From NCBI RefSeq assembly GCF_004216475.1, contig NZ_CP022303.1, positions 868,001 through 932,000 of the forward strand: a DNA stretch of 64,000 bases. Reading direction: 5' to 3'. Position 1 is the stretch's first letter, and every line of letters starts with the position of its first letter. Below the pieces are notes generated by a model, which was not told where the DNA came from, made no database searches, and worked only from the letters and a program-made list of their open reading frames with translations. Origin of the DNA: Thalassococcus sp. S3 (GTDB lineage: Bacteria > Pseudomonadota > Alphaproteobacteria > Rhodobacterales > Rhodobacteraceae). The translations under genes and the position numbers were made by a program. This document shows positions 44,045 through 54,067 of the stretch, piece by piece.

Positions 44045-45231
44045 GCGTCGCGCGCGATATCGAGGGTTCGTGTGACATCCGTGGCATCATTATAAAGATG
44101 GAAGCCAAAGCGCAGCATGCCCCGCCTGATCGAAAAACGCACGTCCTCCGCCTCCAGCGCGCGAGCGATCCGGTTCAGACGCGCGTCCCCGGTGACATAG
44201 GTGTCGCCACGGCCCATCTCACCGACAGTGACGAGATGCGACCGGAGCTGCGGAACCTCTGCGGTCGAGACGACCAGGTCCAGCTCGGCCAGACCCTTCC
44301 GCAGCATATCGGCCAGCATCAGCGCGTGCCGCTCGACATTGACCACGCCAATCTCCAGCAGCTCTCCCAAAGCGGTGTCGGCCACGGCGATACCGGTCCA
44401 GTTGTAGTTCCCGATCTCAAAGCGTGTTGCATCCGGCGCATAGGCGAAATCGGCGCCCTCATATTCGCTTTCATGCCCTTCTGTCTGTACCGAATGCCGC
44501 GCGACAAAGGCCGGGTGCAGTCGGTCCAGCCACTCTGACCGGACATAAAGAAACCCAAGTCCCATCAGGCCAAGCAGCCCCTTCGAGGTCGAAGTGGCAA
44601 CACCGTCGGCCATGACCGCGTCGACATCAAGGTCAAGCAGGCCGCAGCTTTGCACCGCGTCGATCAGAAAGAATGCCCCGTGCCGCCGCGCCGCCGCACC
44701 GATGGCGGCCAGGTCCGTGCGAAAGCCCGGCGTGAAACTGACCGAGGCGGCGGTGACCAGCCGGGTCCGGGCGTCCATCGCGGCTGCCATCGCGTCGGGG
44801 TCGATATGGCCGTTCACGGGCGCAATCTCGCGCACTTCGACACCGCGGGCGCGCAGGGCCATCCAGGCATAGATGTTGTTGCCATGCTCCAACTCGGTGG
44901 TCAGCACCACATTGTCGCCGGGCTGCCAGTCCAGCGATGTGGCGATGTGGTTGATCCCCTCGCTGACATTCTTGACGATGGCCACTTCATGCGGCCCCGC
45001 CGCGTGCAGCAGACGGGCGAACTTCTCGCGGCAGCCGTCCCGTAGGGGCAGCCGCTCCCCCTTCGACATGTCGGCGCGCCAATGCCCTTCGATCATCCGG
45101 TCAGCCGCAGCCTTGGCCGCGTTCGAGATCACGCCGCGCGAGCCGATGTTGAGATAAACCTGTTCGGTCGCAGCGGGAAAGCGCGTGCGCCATTCCGGAT
45201 CAACGGGCGGGGTGGGCTGATCTAGGGTCAT
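44041..45231 (-). CDS. class V aminotransferase / cysteine-desulfurase-fold PLP enzyme
   Basis: 396 residues from the ATG at 45231. Conserved features include YLNIGSRGVIS near the N-terminus, DAVQSCG with Asp191 for the PLP ring, and STSKGLLGL with Lys217 as the Schiff-base lysine. No desulfurase active Cys loop is obvious, so an isopenicillin-N-epimerase-like or amino acid lyase activity is likelier. It shares a transcript with the DSD1-like gene and is divergent from the asparaginase gene. Confidence 0.85.
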   Translation of the reverse strand: MTLDQPTPPVDPEWRTRFPAATEQVYLNIGSRGVISNAAKAAADRMIEGHWRADMSKGERLPLRDGCREKFARLLHAAGPHEVAIVKNVSEGINHIATSLDWQPGDNVVLTTELEHGNNIYAWMALRARGVEVREIAPVNGHIDPDAMAAAMDARTRLVTAASVSFTPGFRTDLAAIGAAARRHGAFFLIDAVQSCGLLDLDVDAVMADGVATSTSKGLLGLMGLGFLYVRSEWLDRLHPAFVARHSVQTEGHESEYEGADFAYAPDATRFEIGNYNWTGIAVADTALGELLEIGVVNVERHALMLADMLRKGLAELDLVVSTAEVPQLRSHLVTVGEMGRGDTYVTGDARLNRIARALEAEDVRFSIRRGMLRFGFHLYNDATDVTRTLDIARDA

Positions 45232-45296
45232 ACGGGAAGGATACGCAGACCGGCAGCGCAGGAAAGCCCGCGCCCCATGCCGTTTCGGCATAAGCA

Positions 45297-45319
45297 AAGG
45301 CGATATCTTTTTTCGCCTT
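45297..45319. promoter_or_regulatory. inverted repeat in aminotransferase/asparaginase divergent promoter
   Basis: AAGGCGA-N9-TCGCCTT, perfect 7-base arms around a T-rich spacer, midway between the two start codons. It could be a binding site for the nearby LysR protein. Confidence 0.4.
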
Positions 45320-45383
45320 CGCAGAAGGTTGGGACTAGGCTCCGGCGGATATGATTGAACGGAATGCAGAAAAAGGGACAGGC

Positions 45384-46397
45384 ATGCAGCGTTTTACCCG
45401 GTTGGCCGATGTCTGGCGCGGTGATGTGCTGGAAAGCCGCCATTGGGGCATTGCCGCCGTCTCCAATGCGCGGGGCGAGGTGATCGCCGGTTGGGGGGAC
45501 GTGGACCTGGTGACCTATCCGCGATCCTCGATGAAGCCCTTTCAGGCTCTGCCCCTCGTCGAAACCGGCGCCGCCGATGCCTTTGGGCTGACTGAACGCC
45601 ATCTGGCGCTGGCCTGCGCGTCGCACCGGGGAGAGGTGCATCACACCAGGCTGGCTGGGGCTTGGCTCAAGCAGACGGGTTTCGCCATCGGCGATCTCGC
45701 TTGCGGCCCGGAATATCCAAAGCATCTGACGACCCAGCACGCTATGATTGCGCGGGGGGAGGCGCCTTCCTCGCTCCATCACAATTGTTCCGGCAAACAT
45801 GCGGGATTCCTGTCGGTCTGCCGTCATTGCGGGCACGACCCGATGGGCTATGACCAAATGGAACATCCCACGCAACAAGCCTATGCCGGATTGCTGAACG
45901 ATCTGGGCACACGGGTGACGGGGTGGGGCATCGATGGCTGCACGCTGCCGACCCCGGCGTTGAGCCTCGCCGACGCGGCGCGCATCGGTGCGCTGATGTC
46001 GGCGGCCAAGGGTCCGCACGGCCCCGCAATGCGCCGCGTCGTGGACGCGATGAGGGCCTGTCCCGAATATACCTCCGGCAGCGACCACGCCATGGTTGCG
46101 GTGACCAAGGCGACACGCGGCCGGGTGACGTTCAAGGTCGGGGCAGAGGCGTTCCTGCTGGCCTTCCTGCCCGAGGACGGGCTGGGTGTTGCCATCAAGG
46201 TCGCTGATGGCAATTCACGCGCACGGGTGCCAGCTTTGCTGGCGATCCTGCAGGGGCTGGGCGTGATGGACAAGCGTGCCGTCGCTGATCTGCAGCACTG
46301 GATCGAACCGCAGGTCAGGGATTCGCGTGGGCATGTGGTAGGCGCTCTGAAACCCTCCGCGGGGCTTAGCAAACCCCGAGAGACCGCTCCGGCATAA
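45384..46397 (+). CDS. asparaginase, Rhizobium etli AnsA/ReAV type
   Basis: 337 residues from the ATG at 45384 (AGGGACAGG upstream). Key residues of this distinct class can be read at matching positions: Ser48 and Lys51 (RSSMKPFQ), Ser80 (CASHRGE), and the metal-site Cys135 and Lys138 (NCSGKHAG), with Cys186 as the probable third ligand. It hydrolyses asparagine or an analogue and is unrelated to E. coli-type asparaginases. It is divergent from the PLP genes and converges on a LysR gene. Confidence 0.9.
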   Translation: MQRFTRLADVWRGDVLESRHWGIAAVSNARGEVIAGWGDVDLVTYPRSSMKPFQALPLVETGAADAFGLTERHLALACASHRGEVHHTRLAGAWLKQTGFAIGDLACGPEYPKHLTTQHAMIARGEAPSSLHHNCSGKHAGFLSVCRHCGHDPMGYDQMEHPTQQAYAGLLNDLGTRVTGWGIDGCTLPTPALSLADAARIGALMSAAKGPHGPAMRRVVDAMRACPEYTSGSDHAMVAVTKATRGRVTFKVGAEAFLLAFLPEDGLGVAIKVADGNSRARVPALLAILQGLGVMDKRAVADLQHWIEPQVRDSRGHVVGALKPSAGLSKPRETAPA

Positions 46398-46406
46398 GCC
46401 AAAGGC

Positions 46407-47306
46407 TCAGAGGGTGTCGAACACTTCCCACGCGCGTTCGACAAGGTCCCCGCGCGGAGATTTCAGCTTGTAGGCAGAGACCGAGACGGCGGGCGCAAGG
46501 CTGTCCCCCTCCAACGCGATCAGAGCGCCGGACCTCAGATCGGCGCTGGCGAGCCGTTCGGGCAGCCACGCCACGCCCGTGCCGTCAAGCGCCACGCGGC
46601 GCAGGCTTTCGCTGAGCGGGCTTTCAAATACCTTCTGTAGTTTCGCTCCCAGTCCCGTCGCGACCTCCCCCACAACGCGGTCGGAGAACGAAAAGCTGGT
46701 GTAGCTGAGATAAGGCACCGGCGTGTCGCCAGACAGCCAATCGTCCGGCAGCGCCGCGCGCAGGGACGGAGAGCAGACCGGCAGCATCCGGTCATCGCCC
46801 AGATGCTTGACCGCAAGCTGATCCAGCGCCGCGCCATCTAGGACGGTGGCTCCGGTCTCATAGGTCAGCATGATATCGGCCACGCCGGTCAAAAGTGCGT
46901 CGAAATACTCCTCAATCCCCTGGATCGACGGCAGGATCGATAAGGAGGCCTGTGGATTCTGCCGGGCAAAAAGGCGCGCGACGCGCGGCAGATAGCTGAT
47001 GGCCAGCGTATGCAACGTCACAATCCGCACCGAGGTCTGATCCTGCGCGTGCATCAGGCGCAGATCCTGACGTGAGATATTGATGTCCGTGATCAGGGCC
47101 TGGGCGCGGGGCAAAAACTCTTCTCCCGCGCGGGTGAGCTGCACGGGAAAGGACGACCGGTCAAAAAGTGTCACACCCAGCCAGTATTCCAGCGCCCGGA
47201 TGCGGCGGGAATAGGCGGGCTGGGTGACGTTCCGCTCTTCGGCGGCGCGGCTGAAACTGCCGGTGCGTACCAAGGCCGCAAAATCCTCAAGCCATTTCAG
47301 TTCCAT
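46407..47306 (-). CDS. LysR-family transcriptional regulator
   Basis: 299 residues from the ATG at 47306; the 98-codon upstream extension is noncoding. HTH: TGSFSRAAEERNVTQPAYSR, then the RALEYWLG linker. It is divergent from the peptide-type importer and ends 9 bases from the asparaginase stop, so it probably controls the importer and perhaps the asparaginase and PLP genes. Confidence 0.92.
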   Translation of the reverse strand: MELKWLEDFAALVRTGSFSRAAEERNVTQPAYSRRIRALEYWLGVTLFDRSSFPVQLTRAGEEFLPRAQALITDINISRQDLRLMHAQDQTSVRIVTLHTLAISYLPRVARLFARQNPQASLSILPSIQGIEEYFDALLTGVADIMLTYETGATVLDGAALDQLAVKHLGDDRMLPVCSPSLRAALPDDWLSGDTPVPYLSYTSFSFSDRVVGEVATGLGAKLQKVFESPLSESLRRVALDGTGVAWLPERLASADLRSGALIALEGDSLAPAVSVSAYKLKSPRGDLVERAWEVFDTL

Positions 47307-47481
47307 CGAAAAATTCGCCTTAGTGACCCAATGCGGCCCTTGTCGCCCCGCCCTCGTTTTAACGGAAGGGAGAGGCCGATGCAAAAAAGGCATAACTCTG
47401 CGCGGCAACGGTATTGGACAAGCGGGCCGGTGGGCGGATTTGCTGGGATGCAACCAAAAGCCATCAACAGGGACCGCTACA

Positions 47482-49017
47482 ATGCACGGAAGAACTGCCG
47501 CCTTGGGTCTGGTTCTGGGCCTCGCTTGCGCCATGCCTGCCCTCGCCGACACGTCCTCGAAACCCTTTGTCGCGGCATTCCCGCGCGAGGTGAAAACCAC
47601 CGACGGGCTCTACAATACGCGCCGCGAGAACGACATTCTGGGCCTCTTGATCGACGATGCGCTCTATTACGTCGATCCCGAAACGCAGGAGGCCGTGCCG
47701 CTGGCCGCGGCCAGTCATGAATTCGTCGACGACACCACGCTGGACATCACCCTGCGCGATGACGTGACCTTCCATGACGGATCGCCCATGACGGCTGAGG
47801 ATGTGGTCTACTCCTTCAATCACATCGTGGACGAGGCCGCCGAGACCCGGTTCCGCGCGCGCATCGGGCGTTGGCTCGACAGCGTAGAGGCCATCGACGA
47901 GACCACCGTCCGTTTCAACATGAAATATCCCTATGCGATGGTGTTCTACGATCTGGCTTACTACACCAAGATCCGCAAAAAGGATTCCTATCTCGTCGAC
48001 GGCGTGATGACGCCCAACGCCCAGCAGGAGCTCAAGCTGGGTTCAGGCCCCTACCGCGTGGTCGAATACCTGCCGGGCCAGCGCGTCGTGCTGGAACGCT
48101 ACGAGGGCTACCGGACGGACAGCCCCAAGGCCGTCGCCTCGATGGACGACATCACCATCCGCATCATCGGCGACTTCTCGACCCAGGCGGCCGAGCTTAT
48201 GGCGGGCGGCGTGCATTGGGCCTTCAACGTGCCCACGGATATTGCCGAAAATGTCGGACGCACGGGCCGCGCCCAATTCGTGGCGGGCCCGTCGATGCGG
48301 GTTGGATACGTGGCTCTGGACGCGGCAGGCAGGTCCGATGCGGAGGGTCCAATGACGGATCTGCGGGTGCGGCAGGCGCTGAACCACGCTATCGACCGCA
48401 ATGCCATCGTCGACAACATCGTGCGCGGTACGGCTGCCCCGCTCTGGACACCCTGCCAGCCGATCCAGTTCGGATGCGACGAAAGCGTGGCGGTTCGGTA
48501 CGAATACGATCCCGAAAAGGCCCGCGCTTTGCTGGCGGAGGCGGGCTTTGCCGACGGCTTCGACCTCACGCTGACCGCCTCCCGTGACCGTGAGGTGATG
48601 GAGGCGCTGGTGGGGTACTGGTCCGAAATCGGGCTGAATGCCCGGCTCGACTATGTCCGCAACGTGGCCGGTCCGCGAAACGCGGGTGAGCTGATGGCCT
48701 TCTACGGGTCCTCCGGCTCCTTCTCGATCCCCGATGCGGGTGCCATCATGCCGGATCGCTTCGTTCTGGATCAGGAGCGGGTCTATACAGGCGATCAGGC
48801 GCTCTCGGACCTCGTGGCCTCGACCAACGCGACCTTCGACATGGATTTGCGCGCCGAACGGTTCCGCGAGGCGATCCAGACAATCACCGAGCAGGCCTAT
48901 TGGGTTCCGGTCTTCAAATACACGCAGAATTTCCTGCTCTCGAACGACCTGGAATATGTCCAGCCCGAAGACGGCATGCCCCGTCTCTTCATGGCGCGCT
49001 GGAAGAACGACAGCTAG
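47482..49017 (+). CDS. ABC transporter substrate-binding protein (SBP_bac_5 family)
   Basis: 511 residues from the ATG at 47482 (AGGGA upstream), with the signal peptide MHGRTAALGLVLGLACAMPALA. Family block LRDDVTFHDGSPMTAEDVVYS. It is the first gene of a four-gene Dpp/Opp-type importer. The neighbouring asparaginase and PLP enzymes suggest an amino acid conjugate or short peptide as ligand. Confidence 0.92.
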   Translation: MHGRTAALGLVLGLACAMPALADTSSKPFVAAFPREVKTTDGLYNTRRENDILGLLIDDALYYVDPETQEAVPLAAASHEFVDDTTLDITLRDDVTFHDGSPMTAEDVVYSFNHIVDEAAETRFRARIGRWLDSVEAIDETTVRFNMKYPYAMVFYDLAYYTKIRKKDSYLVDGVMTPNAQQELKLGSGPYRVVEYLPGQRVVLERYEGYRTDSPKAVASMDDITIRIIGDFSTQAAELMAGGVHWAFNVPTDIAENVGRTGRAQFVAGPSMRVGYVALDAAGRSDAEGPMTDLRVRQALNHAIDRNAIVDNIVRGTAAPLWTPCQPIQFGCDESVAVRYEYDPEKARALLAEAGFADGFDLTLTASRDREVMEALVGYWSEIGLNARLDYVRNVAGPRNAGELMAFYGSSGSFSIPDAGAIMPDRFVLDQERVYTGDQALSDLVASTNATFDMDLRAERFREAIQTITEQAYWVPVFKYTQNFLLSNDLEYVQPEDGMPRLFMARWKNDS

Positions 49018-49032
49018 GGCCGGGCGGGACAG

Positions 49033-49950
49033 ATGCTCACCTACGCGCTCAAGCGGTTTGGCCTGGCCCTCGCCGTCGGCTTCACCATCAGCCTCCTGGC
49101 GTTTGTCCTGCTGAACGTCGCAGCCGACCCGGCGGTCGTCATCGCCGGGGAGGAGGCCACGAGCGAGGAGATTGCCGAGATCCGCCGCCAATACGGCTTC
49201 GACCGCCCATTGGCTGTGCGCTACTTGGCGTGGCTGGGCGGCGTGTTGCAGGGGGACTTCGGGCAAAGCGTCTATTGGCGCACGCCGGTGTTCGAACTGG
49301 TGGCCCGCCATTTCCCGGTCACACTCATTCTGGCAGGGCTGTCTTTCAGCGTCACCATCCTGGTCGCAATCCCCTTGGGTGTGGCCGCCGCCTTGCGCCC
49401 CAATTCACTGGTCGACCGGGCCGCCCTGTCGCTGGCCGTGGCTGCACAGGCCATCCCGAATTTCTGGCTGGGCATGATGGCGATCCTTCTGCTTGCAGTG
49501 ATCTGGCCGATCTTCCCGGTCTCCGGCAACGACACGATCTGGCATTTCATCCTGCCGGCGGTGGTGCTGGGCCTGTCGTCGGTTCCGTCCGTCATGCGTC
49601 TGACCCGCACCGGCCTGCTTGAAGTAATGGGGTCGGACTATATCCGCACCGCGCGCGCCAAGGGATATCGCGGCATCGGCCTGCTCAGGCGTCATGCCAT
49701 GCGCAACGCGCTGCTGCCGGTGGTCAGTGTGCTGGCGGTGCAATTCGGCGACAAGCTGGGTGGTGCCATCGTGACTGAGACTGTCTTTGCTATCAACGGT
49801 ATCGGACGGCTTGCCGTGGAAAGCATCCTGGCCGGTGACGTGCCCACGGTGCAGATGCTTCTGTTTCTCTTCGCGATGTTCTTTGTGATGGCGAACCTCG
49901 CCGCCGATCTGCTGAATGCCTGGATCGACCCGCGGATGAGGCTAGGCTGA
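49033..49950 (+). CDS. ABC transporter permease (DppB type)
   Basis: 305 residues with a first membrane segment then EIRRQYGFDRPLAVRYLAWL, the DppB periplasmic block, and an EAA loop (RTARAKGYRGIGLLRRHAMR). It is 15 bases from the binding-protein stop and overlaps the next permease gene by one base. Confidence 0.93.
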   Translation: MLTYALKRFGLALAVGFTISLLAFVLLNVAADPAVVIAGEEATSEEIAEIRRQYGFDRPLAVRYLAWLGGVLQGDFGQSVYWRTPVFELVARHFPVTLILAGLSFSVTILVAIPLGVAAALRPNSLVDRAALSLAVAAQAIPNFWLGMMAILLLAVIWPIFPVSGNDTIWHFILPAVVLGLSSVPSVMRLTRTGLLEVMGSDYIRTARAKGYRGIGLLRRHAMRNALLPVVSVLAVQFGDKLGGAIVTETVFAINGIGRLAVESILAGDVPTVQMLLFLFAMFFVMANLAADLLNAWIDPRMRLG

Positions 49951-50840
49951 TGGCCATCGCGGATCCCGATCTCACGCTTGAGGGCGAGCCGCCTCTACGC
50001 GCGACCCTTCGCCGCTTGCGTCAGCACAAGGGCGCGGTGTTCGGCGGGATTGTCGTGGGAGCCTTCGTCGTGCTGGCCCTCTTCGCCCCGTTACTGGCGC
50101 CCTACGATTACGCGCAGCAGGATCTGTCGAACCGGCTCGCCTATCCGGTCTGGGCCGGCGGGAGTTGGGATCACCCCTTCGGCACCGACCATCTGGGCAG
50201 GGACTACCTGTCCCGGCTGCTCTACGGCACGCAAATCTCGGTCATCGTCGGCTTTGGTGCGTCCATCATCGGCTGCGTGATCGGCGTCTTTCTGGGCGTC
50301 ACGGGCGGCTATTTCGGCGGCCGTGTCGATCAGGCCGTCAGCTTCCTGCTCTCCTGCCAGCTTGCGATGCCCACGATCCTTCTGGGCATGGCGCTGGTCT
50401 TCCTCATCGGGCCGTCCACGCTGGTGGTGATCTGCGTGATCGGCGTGTTGCACTGGAACATGTTCCTGGTGGTGACCCGTGCCGCCACCATGCGGGTGCG
50501 CGAGCTGGAATTCGTCACCGCCTCCCGCGCGCTTGGCGCGTCCGATGCCTCGATCATCCGGCATGACATCCTGCCCAACGTCGCCTCCCATATCATCGTC
50601 ATCCTGACCTACGAATTCGGCAAGGCCATCCTGGCCGAGGCGACGCTCAGCTTCCTGGGCGTCGGGGTTCCGGCGCCGACGCCGTCCTGGGGCCTGATGA
50701 TTGCCGAGGGCAAGAACGCGATGTTCTTCCAACCCTGGCTGGTGATCATCCCGGGTGCGGCCCTCTTCCTGCTGGTCATCGCGGTGAACCTGATGGGCGA
50801 CGGACTGCGCGACGTCACGGCCCCCGAGGCCCGGCGCTGA
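49950..50840 (+). CDS. ABC transporter permease (DppC type)
   Basis: 296 residues. FGTDHLGRDYLSRLLYGTQ and the EAA loop FVTASRALGASDASIIRHDI mark the DppC class. TGATG junctions at both ends show tight coupling. Confidence 0.93.
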   Translation: MAIADPDLTLEGEPPLRATLRRLRQHKGAVFGGIVVGAFVVLALFAPLLAPYDYAQQDLSNRLAYPVWAGGSWDHPFGTDHLGRDYLSRLLYGTQISVIVGFGASIIGCVIGVFLGVTGGYFGGRVDQAVSFLLSCQLAMPTILLGMALVFLIGPSTLVVICVIGVLHWNMFLVVTRAATMRVRELEFVTASRALGASDASIIRHDILPNVASHIIVILTYEFGKAILAEATLSFLGVGVPAPTPSWGLMIAEGKNAMFFQPWLVIIPGAALFLLVIAVNLMGDGLRDVTAPEARR

Positions 50841-52441
50841 TGGAGCATCGCGACATCCGCCCCTCCGCGGTCGAGATCGACGAGCTGACCGTCACCCTAC
50901 CCATTCCCGGCGGCACGCTGACGGCGGTCCGGGACCTCTCGCTGACCCTCGCCGCCGGCGAGATGCTGGGCATCGTCGGCGAAAGCGGATCGGGAAAGTC
51001 GATGACCGCGCTCGCCCTCATGGGGCTCTTGCCACAGGGCGCCGACTGGACCGCACGCCGGATTACTCTGGGCGAAACGGACTTGCGCGCGCTGTCCGAA
51101 CGCCAGATGTCGGCGCAGATCCGGGGCAAGCGGATCGGCATGATCTTTCAGGAGCCGATGACCTCGCTCAACCCGGTCTACCCCATCGGGCGGCAGCTGA
51201 TCGAAACGATGACCCTCCATGGCGGCAGCCGGGCGGCGGCGCGCGACCGCGCGCTTGAACTGTTGCACGCCGTCGGCTTGCCCGAGCCGGAGGAACGGTT
51301 CAATCAGTACCCCCACCAGTTTTCGGGTGGGCAACGCCAGCGCATCATGATCGCGATGGCACTGATGAACGCGCCCGACATCCTGATCGCCGATGAACCC
51401 ACGACCGCGCTCGATGTCACCATTCAGGCGCAAATCCTCGACCTGCTGCGCGATCTGCGGGAAAGGCTCGGCATCGCGATGATCCTAATCACGCATGATT
51501 TCGGTGTGGTGGCCAATCACGTCGACCGCGTGATGGTCATGCTGAAAGGTGAGGTGGTCGAGGACGGACCGGTCGAGGCGGTTTTGCGCAATCCCCGCCA
51601 CGATTACACCAAGCGGCTGCTGGCCAGCATTCCCGGCGCAGCACCGCAGCGCGCGCCGACCGGCGACACCCCGGCGCTGATCGAGGTCGCGCATGTCTCG
51701 CGCACCTACAGCTTTCGGCGCGGTATCTTCGGCCCCCGGCGCGAGGTGCAGGCGGTCAGGGACGCCTCCCTCGTTCTGAAACAAGGCGAAACACTCGCAA
51801 TCGTGGGCGAGAGCGGTTCGGGAAAATCGACGCTCGCACGCCTGATCCTGGGGCTTGAGGCACGCGACAGAGGCCAGATCCGCATCGACGGCACGGACGT
51901 GGCCGACATCCCGCCCATGGCGCGCGCTCGACTGGCGCAGCCCGTGTTTCAGGACCCTTACGGTTCGCTTAACCCGCGCGCCTCGGTCTCCGAGATCATC
52001 CGCCGCCCGCTCGACGTGCACCAGGTCGGCACACGTGCCGAACGCGACGCCAAGGTGCGGCGGGTGATGGAACAGACCGGCCTCGGCCCCCGCTTCTACC
52101 ACGCCTTTCCCAACCAGATGTCCGGCGGCCAGCGCCAGCGCGTGGCCATCGCGCGGGCCCTGATCCTGGACCCGCGCATCGTGATCTGTGACGAGCCGAC
52201 CAGCGCGCTGGACGTGTCGATCCAGGCACAGATCCTCACGCTTCTGGACCGGCTGAAGGTCGATCTGGGCCTGACCCTGCTGATGATCACCCACGATCTG
52301 GGTGTCGTGCGGCAGATGGCCGACCGTGTTGTCGTCATGCGTCAGGGTGAAATTGTCGAGAGGGGAGAGACAACGGCCTTCTTCAACGCACCCGAAACGG
52401 ACTATGCCCGTCAGCTCTTGCGTGCCGTGCCTGCTTTCTAG
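50840..52441 (+). CDS. ABC transporter ATPase, DppD-DppF fusion
   Basis: 533 residues carrying two complete ABC domains. The first has GESGSGKSM and [15 protein letters not shown]; the second has GESGSGKST and [15 protein letters not shown]. Both Walker B strands end in DEPT. The single chain replaces the separate DppD and DppF subunits seen in the 21-26 kb importer. Confidence 0.94.
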   Translation: MEHRDIRPSAVEIDELTVTLPIPGGTLTAVRDLSLTLAAGEMLGIVGESGSGKSMTALALMGLLPQGADWTARRITLGETDLRALSERQMSAQIRGKRIGMIFQEPMTSLNPVYPIGRQLIETMTLHGGSRAAARDRALELLHAVGLPEPEERFNQYPHQFSGGQRQRIMIAMALMNAPDILIADEPTTALDVTIQAQILDLLRDLRERLGIAMILITHDFGVVANHVDRVMVMLKGEVVEDGPVEAVLRNPRHDYTKRLLASIPGAAPQRAPTGDTPALIEVAHVSRTYSFRRGIFGPRREVQAVRDASLVLKQGETLAIVGESGSGKSTLARLILGLEARDRGQIRIDGTDVADIPPMARARLAQPVFQDPYGSLNPRASVSEIIRRPLDVHQVGTRAERDAKVRRVMEQTGLGPRFYHAFPNQMSGGQRQRVAIARALILDPRIVICDEPTSALDVSIQAQILTLLDRLKVDLGLTLLMITHDLGVVRQMADRVVVMRQGEIVERGETTAFFNAPETDYARQLLRAVPAF

Positions 52442-52528
52442 TCATCTCTGCAACTGCTCTCCTGAGGCTCACAAACAACCAGAGCGCAACCGCGCTTATA
52501 CGGTGTTGCCCAGCGAGAGCTGCGAGGT

Positions 52529-53110
52529 TTACTCCGCGCGGATCGCTTCGGTTTCGACATTGATCTCTACCAGATCGCCAACCAGGCCATTCTCCACCGC
52601 ATAGGTCATGCCGAAGTCACTGCGCTGGATAGAGGTCTCCATCGACAGCCCGAGAACTTCGCGTCGATGCCCAAATGGATAGGGCGCCGTCTTGTTGAGC
52701 GTGACCGTCAGCGTAACGGGTTGCGTCTGCCCGAGAATTGTCAGATTGCCGGTGACGGTTCCGCTCGTGGCGCTTTCCGGTGTGCCGCTGCTGGCAACAA
52801 ACGTGATTTCGGGAAATTGCGAGACATGCAGAAAGTCTTGGTTCCGCACATGATCGTCCCGCGCCTCGTTGAATGTCTCCACGCTGGCGGCAGAGATTGT
52901 CACCTCTACGTCCTGCAGGGCCTGGGTGTTGGCGTCATAGCTGAAACTGCCGTCCAGCTCGGTAAACACACCGAGAGTTTTCGCGTAGCCGATATGATCG
53001 ACGGTGAAATAGACAACGGTGTGTTCGGGGTCGAGGTCATATCGCGCCATTTCTGCTTGGGCCGGGAGGGCCGATGCGGACAGCAGCGCTGCAGCAATGA
53101 TGGATTTCAT
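52529..53110 (-). CDS. YceI-family periplasmic lipid-binding-type protein
   Basis: 193 residues from the ATG at 53110 (AAAGGAG upstream). Signal peptide MKSIIAAALLSASALPAQA, then the YceI barrel: DLDPEHTVVYFTVDHIGYAK, SAASVETFNEARDDHVRNQDF and FPEITFVASS. The family binds polyisoprenoids in the periplasm; the role here is unknown. It is divergent from the EEP-family gene. Confidence 0.92.
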   Translation of the reverse strand: MKSIIAAALLSASALPAQAEMARYDLDPEHTVVYFTVDHIGYAKTLGVFTELDGSFSYDANTQALQDVEVTISAASVETFNEARDDHVRNQDFLHVSQFPEITFVASSGTPESATSGTVTGNLTILGQTQPVTLTVTLNKTAPYPFGHRREVLGLSMETSIQRSDFGMTYAVENGLVGDLVEINVETEAIRAE

Positions 53111-53220
53111 GGTACTCCTTTCAGCCTGTGATACGGCGCCGCGCAGCAGAAGACGGATCGTCAAAACGGTCCGGCGGGTTAAGTTCTACACTCAAACAGG
53201 TAGGGCGAACGCGGCAAAAA

Positions 53221-53961
53221 GTGACCACTTTCAAAGAAAAACTTCGCTGCGCCACCTGGAATGTCCATCGCACCCGCGGTCGGGATGGGCGCGTTGACCC
53301 CGCCCGGATCCAACAGTGCATTGCCACACGGCTTGCACCTTTGCACCCGCATGTACTGGCCTTGCAGGAGGCTGACGCGGAGTGCAGGCCGCATGCCCGC
53401 CTGCTGGATATCGACAGCATAGCGGAGGTCACTGGATTGGCTTATGCGCATGACACGCCTGATTTACGCTGGGGGCCACAGAGCGACGGATTTCTGGGGA
53501 CGATCCTGTTTTTGCATCCCGGCCTCCCCCGGCTCCACGCAGATGTGATCGATCTGCCGGGTCATTGCCATCGTGGGGCAATCGCGGTCGAAACCCTGCT
53601 GGAGAACCGCCCGGTGCGCATTTGCTCGGCGCATCTATCGCTCTCGCAAGCCTTGCGGATCGTGCAGATGCGCATCCTGGGCCAGTATCTGCGCCGCAGA
53701 CCAGCGATGCAGACAATCTTTTTGGGTGACTTTAACGAATGGCGCCCATGGGGCGGAGCGATGTTCAACCGCCATGTGGTTGGAACGAAGCTGGAAGGCC
53801 CCAATCCTCGTACTTTCCCAAGCCACCGTCCGCTCTTTCCGCTCGACCGAATACTGACGGACGCGCCGGGGCGGGTGACGGAAACGCAAGTGCTGACGGG
53901 TGCCGATCTGGTGGCCGCATCCGATCATCTGCCGCTTTTTGGCGTGGTCGCCTTATCGTGA
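53221..53961 (+). CDS. endonuclease/exonuclease/phosphatase-family protein
   Basis: 246 residues from a GTG at 53221; the frame opens at 53128, but that would run almost to the YceI start. Motifs of the EEP fold appear in order: CATWNVHRTRG, LALQEAD (metal Glu), FLGDFNEW (Asp/Asn) and ASDHLPLFG (catalytic Asp-His). A phosphodiesterase acting on a lipid head group or nucleic acid is possible. It is followed 106 bases later by the lipid-type gene set. Confidence 0.82.
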   Translation: MTTFKEKLRCATWNVHRTRGRDGRVDPARIQQCIATRLAPLHPHVLALQEADAECRPHARLLDIDSIAEVTGLAYAHDTPDLRWGPQSDGFLGTILFLHPGLPRLHADVIDLPGHCHRGAIAVETLLENRPVRICSAHLSLSQALRIVQMRILGQYLRRRPAMQTIFLGDFNEWRPWGGAMFNRHVVGTKLEGPNPRTFPSHRPLFPLDRILTDAPGRVTETQVLTGADLVAASDHLPLFGVVALS

Positions 53962-54067
53962 GGATACGCTGAACACTTATGCGTGCGTATCGGTCACATG
54001 CCGCATATCACGGGTGTGCTTTTTGCAAAGCGCGCTACATACTTACGACGTCTTAAGCTGATCCCAC

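Noticed and set aside
48043..49311. 422-codon open frame antisense to the peptide-binding protein
   Set aside because: Shadow; no family resemblance and it crosses a gene boundary on the other strand.
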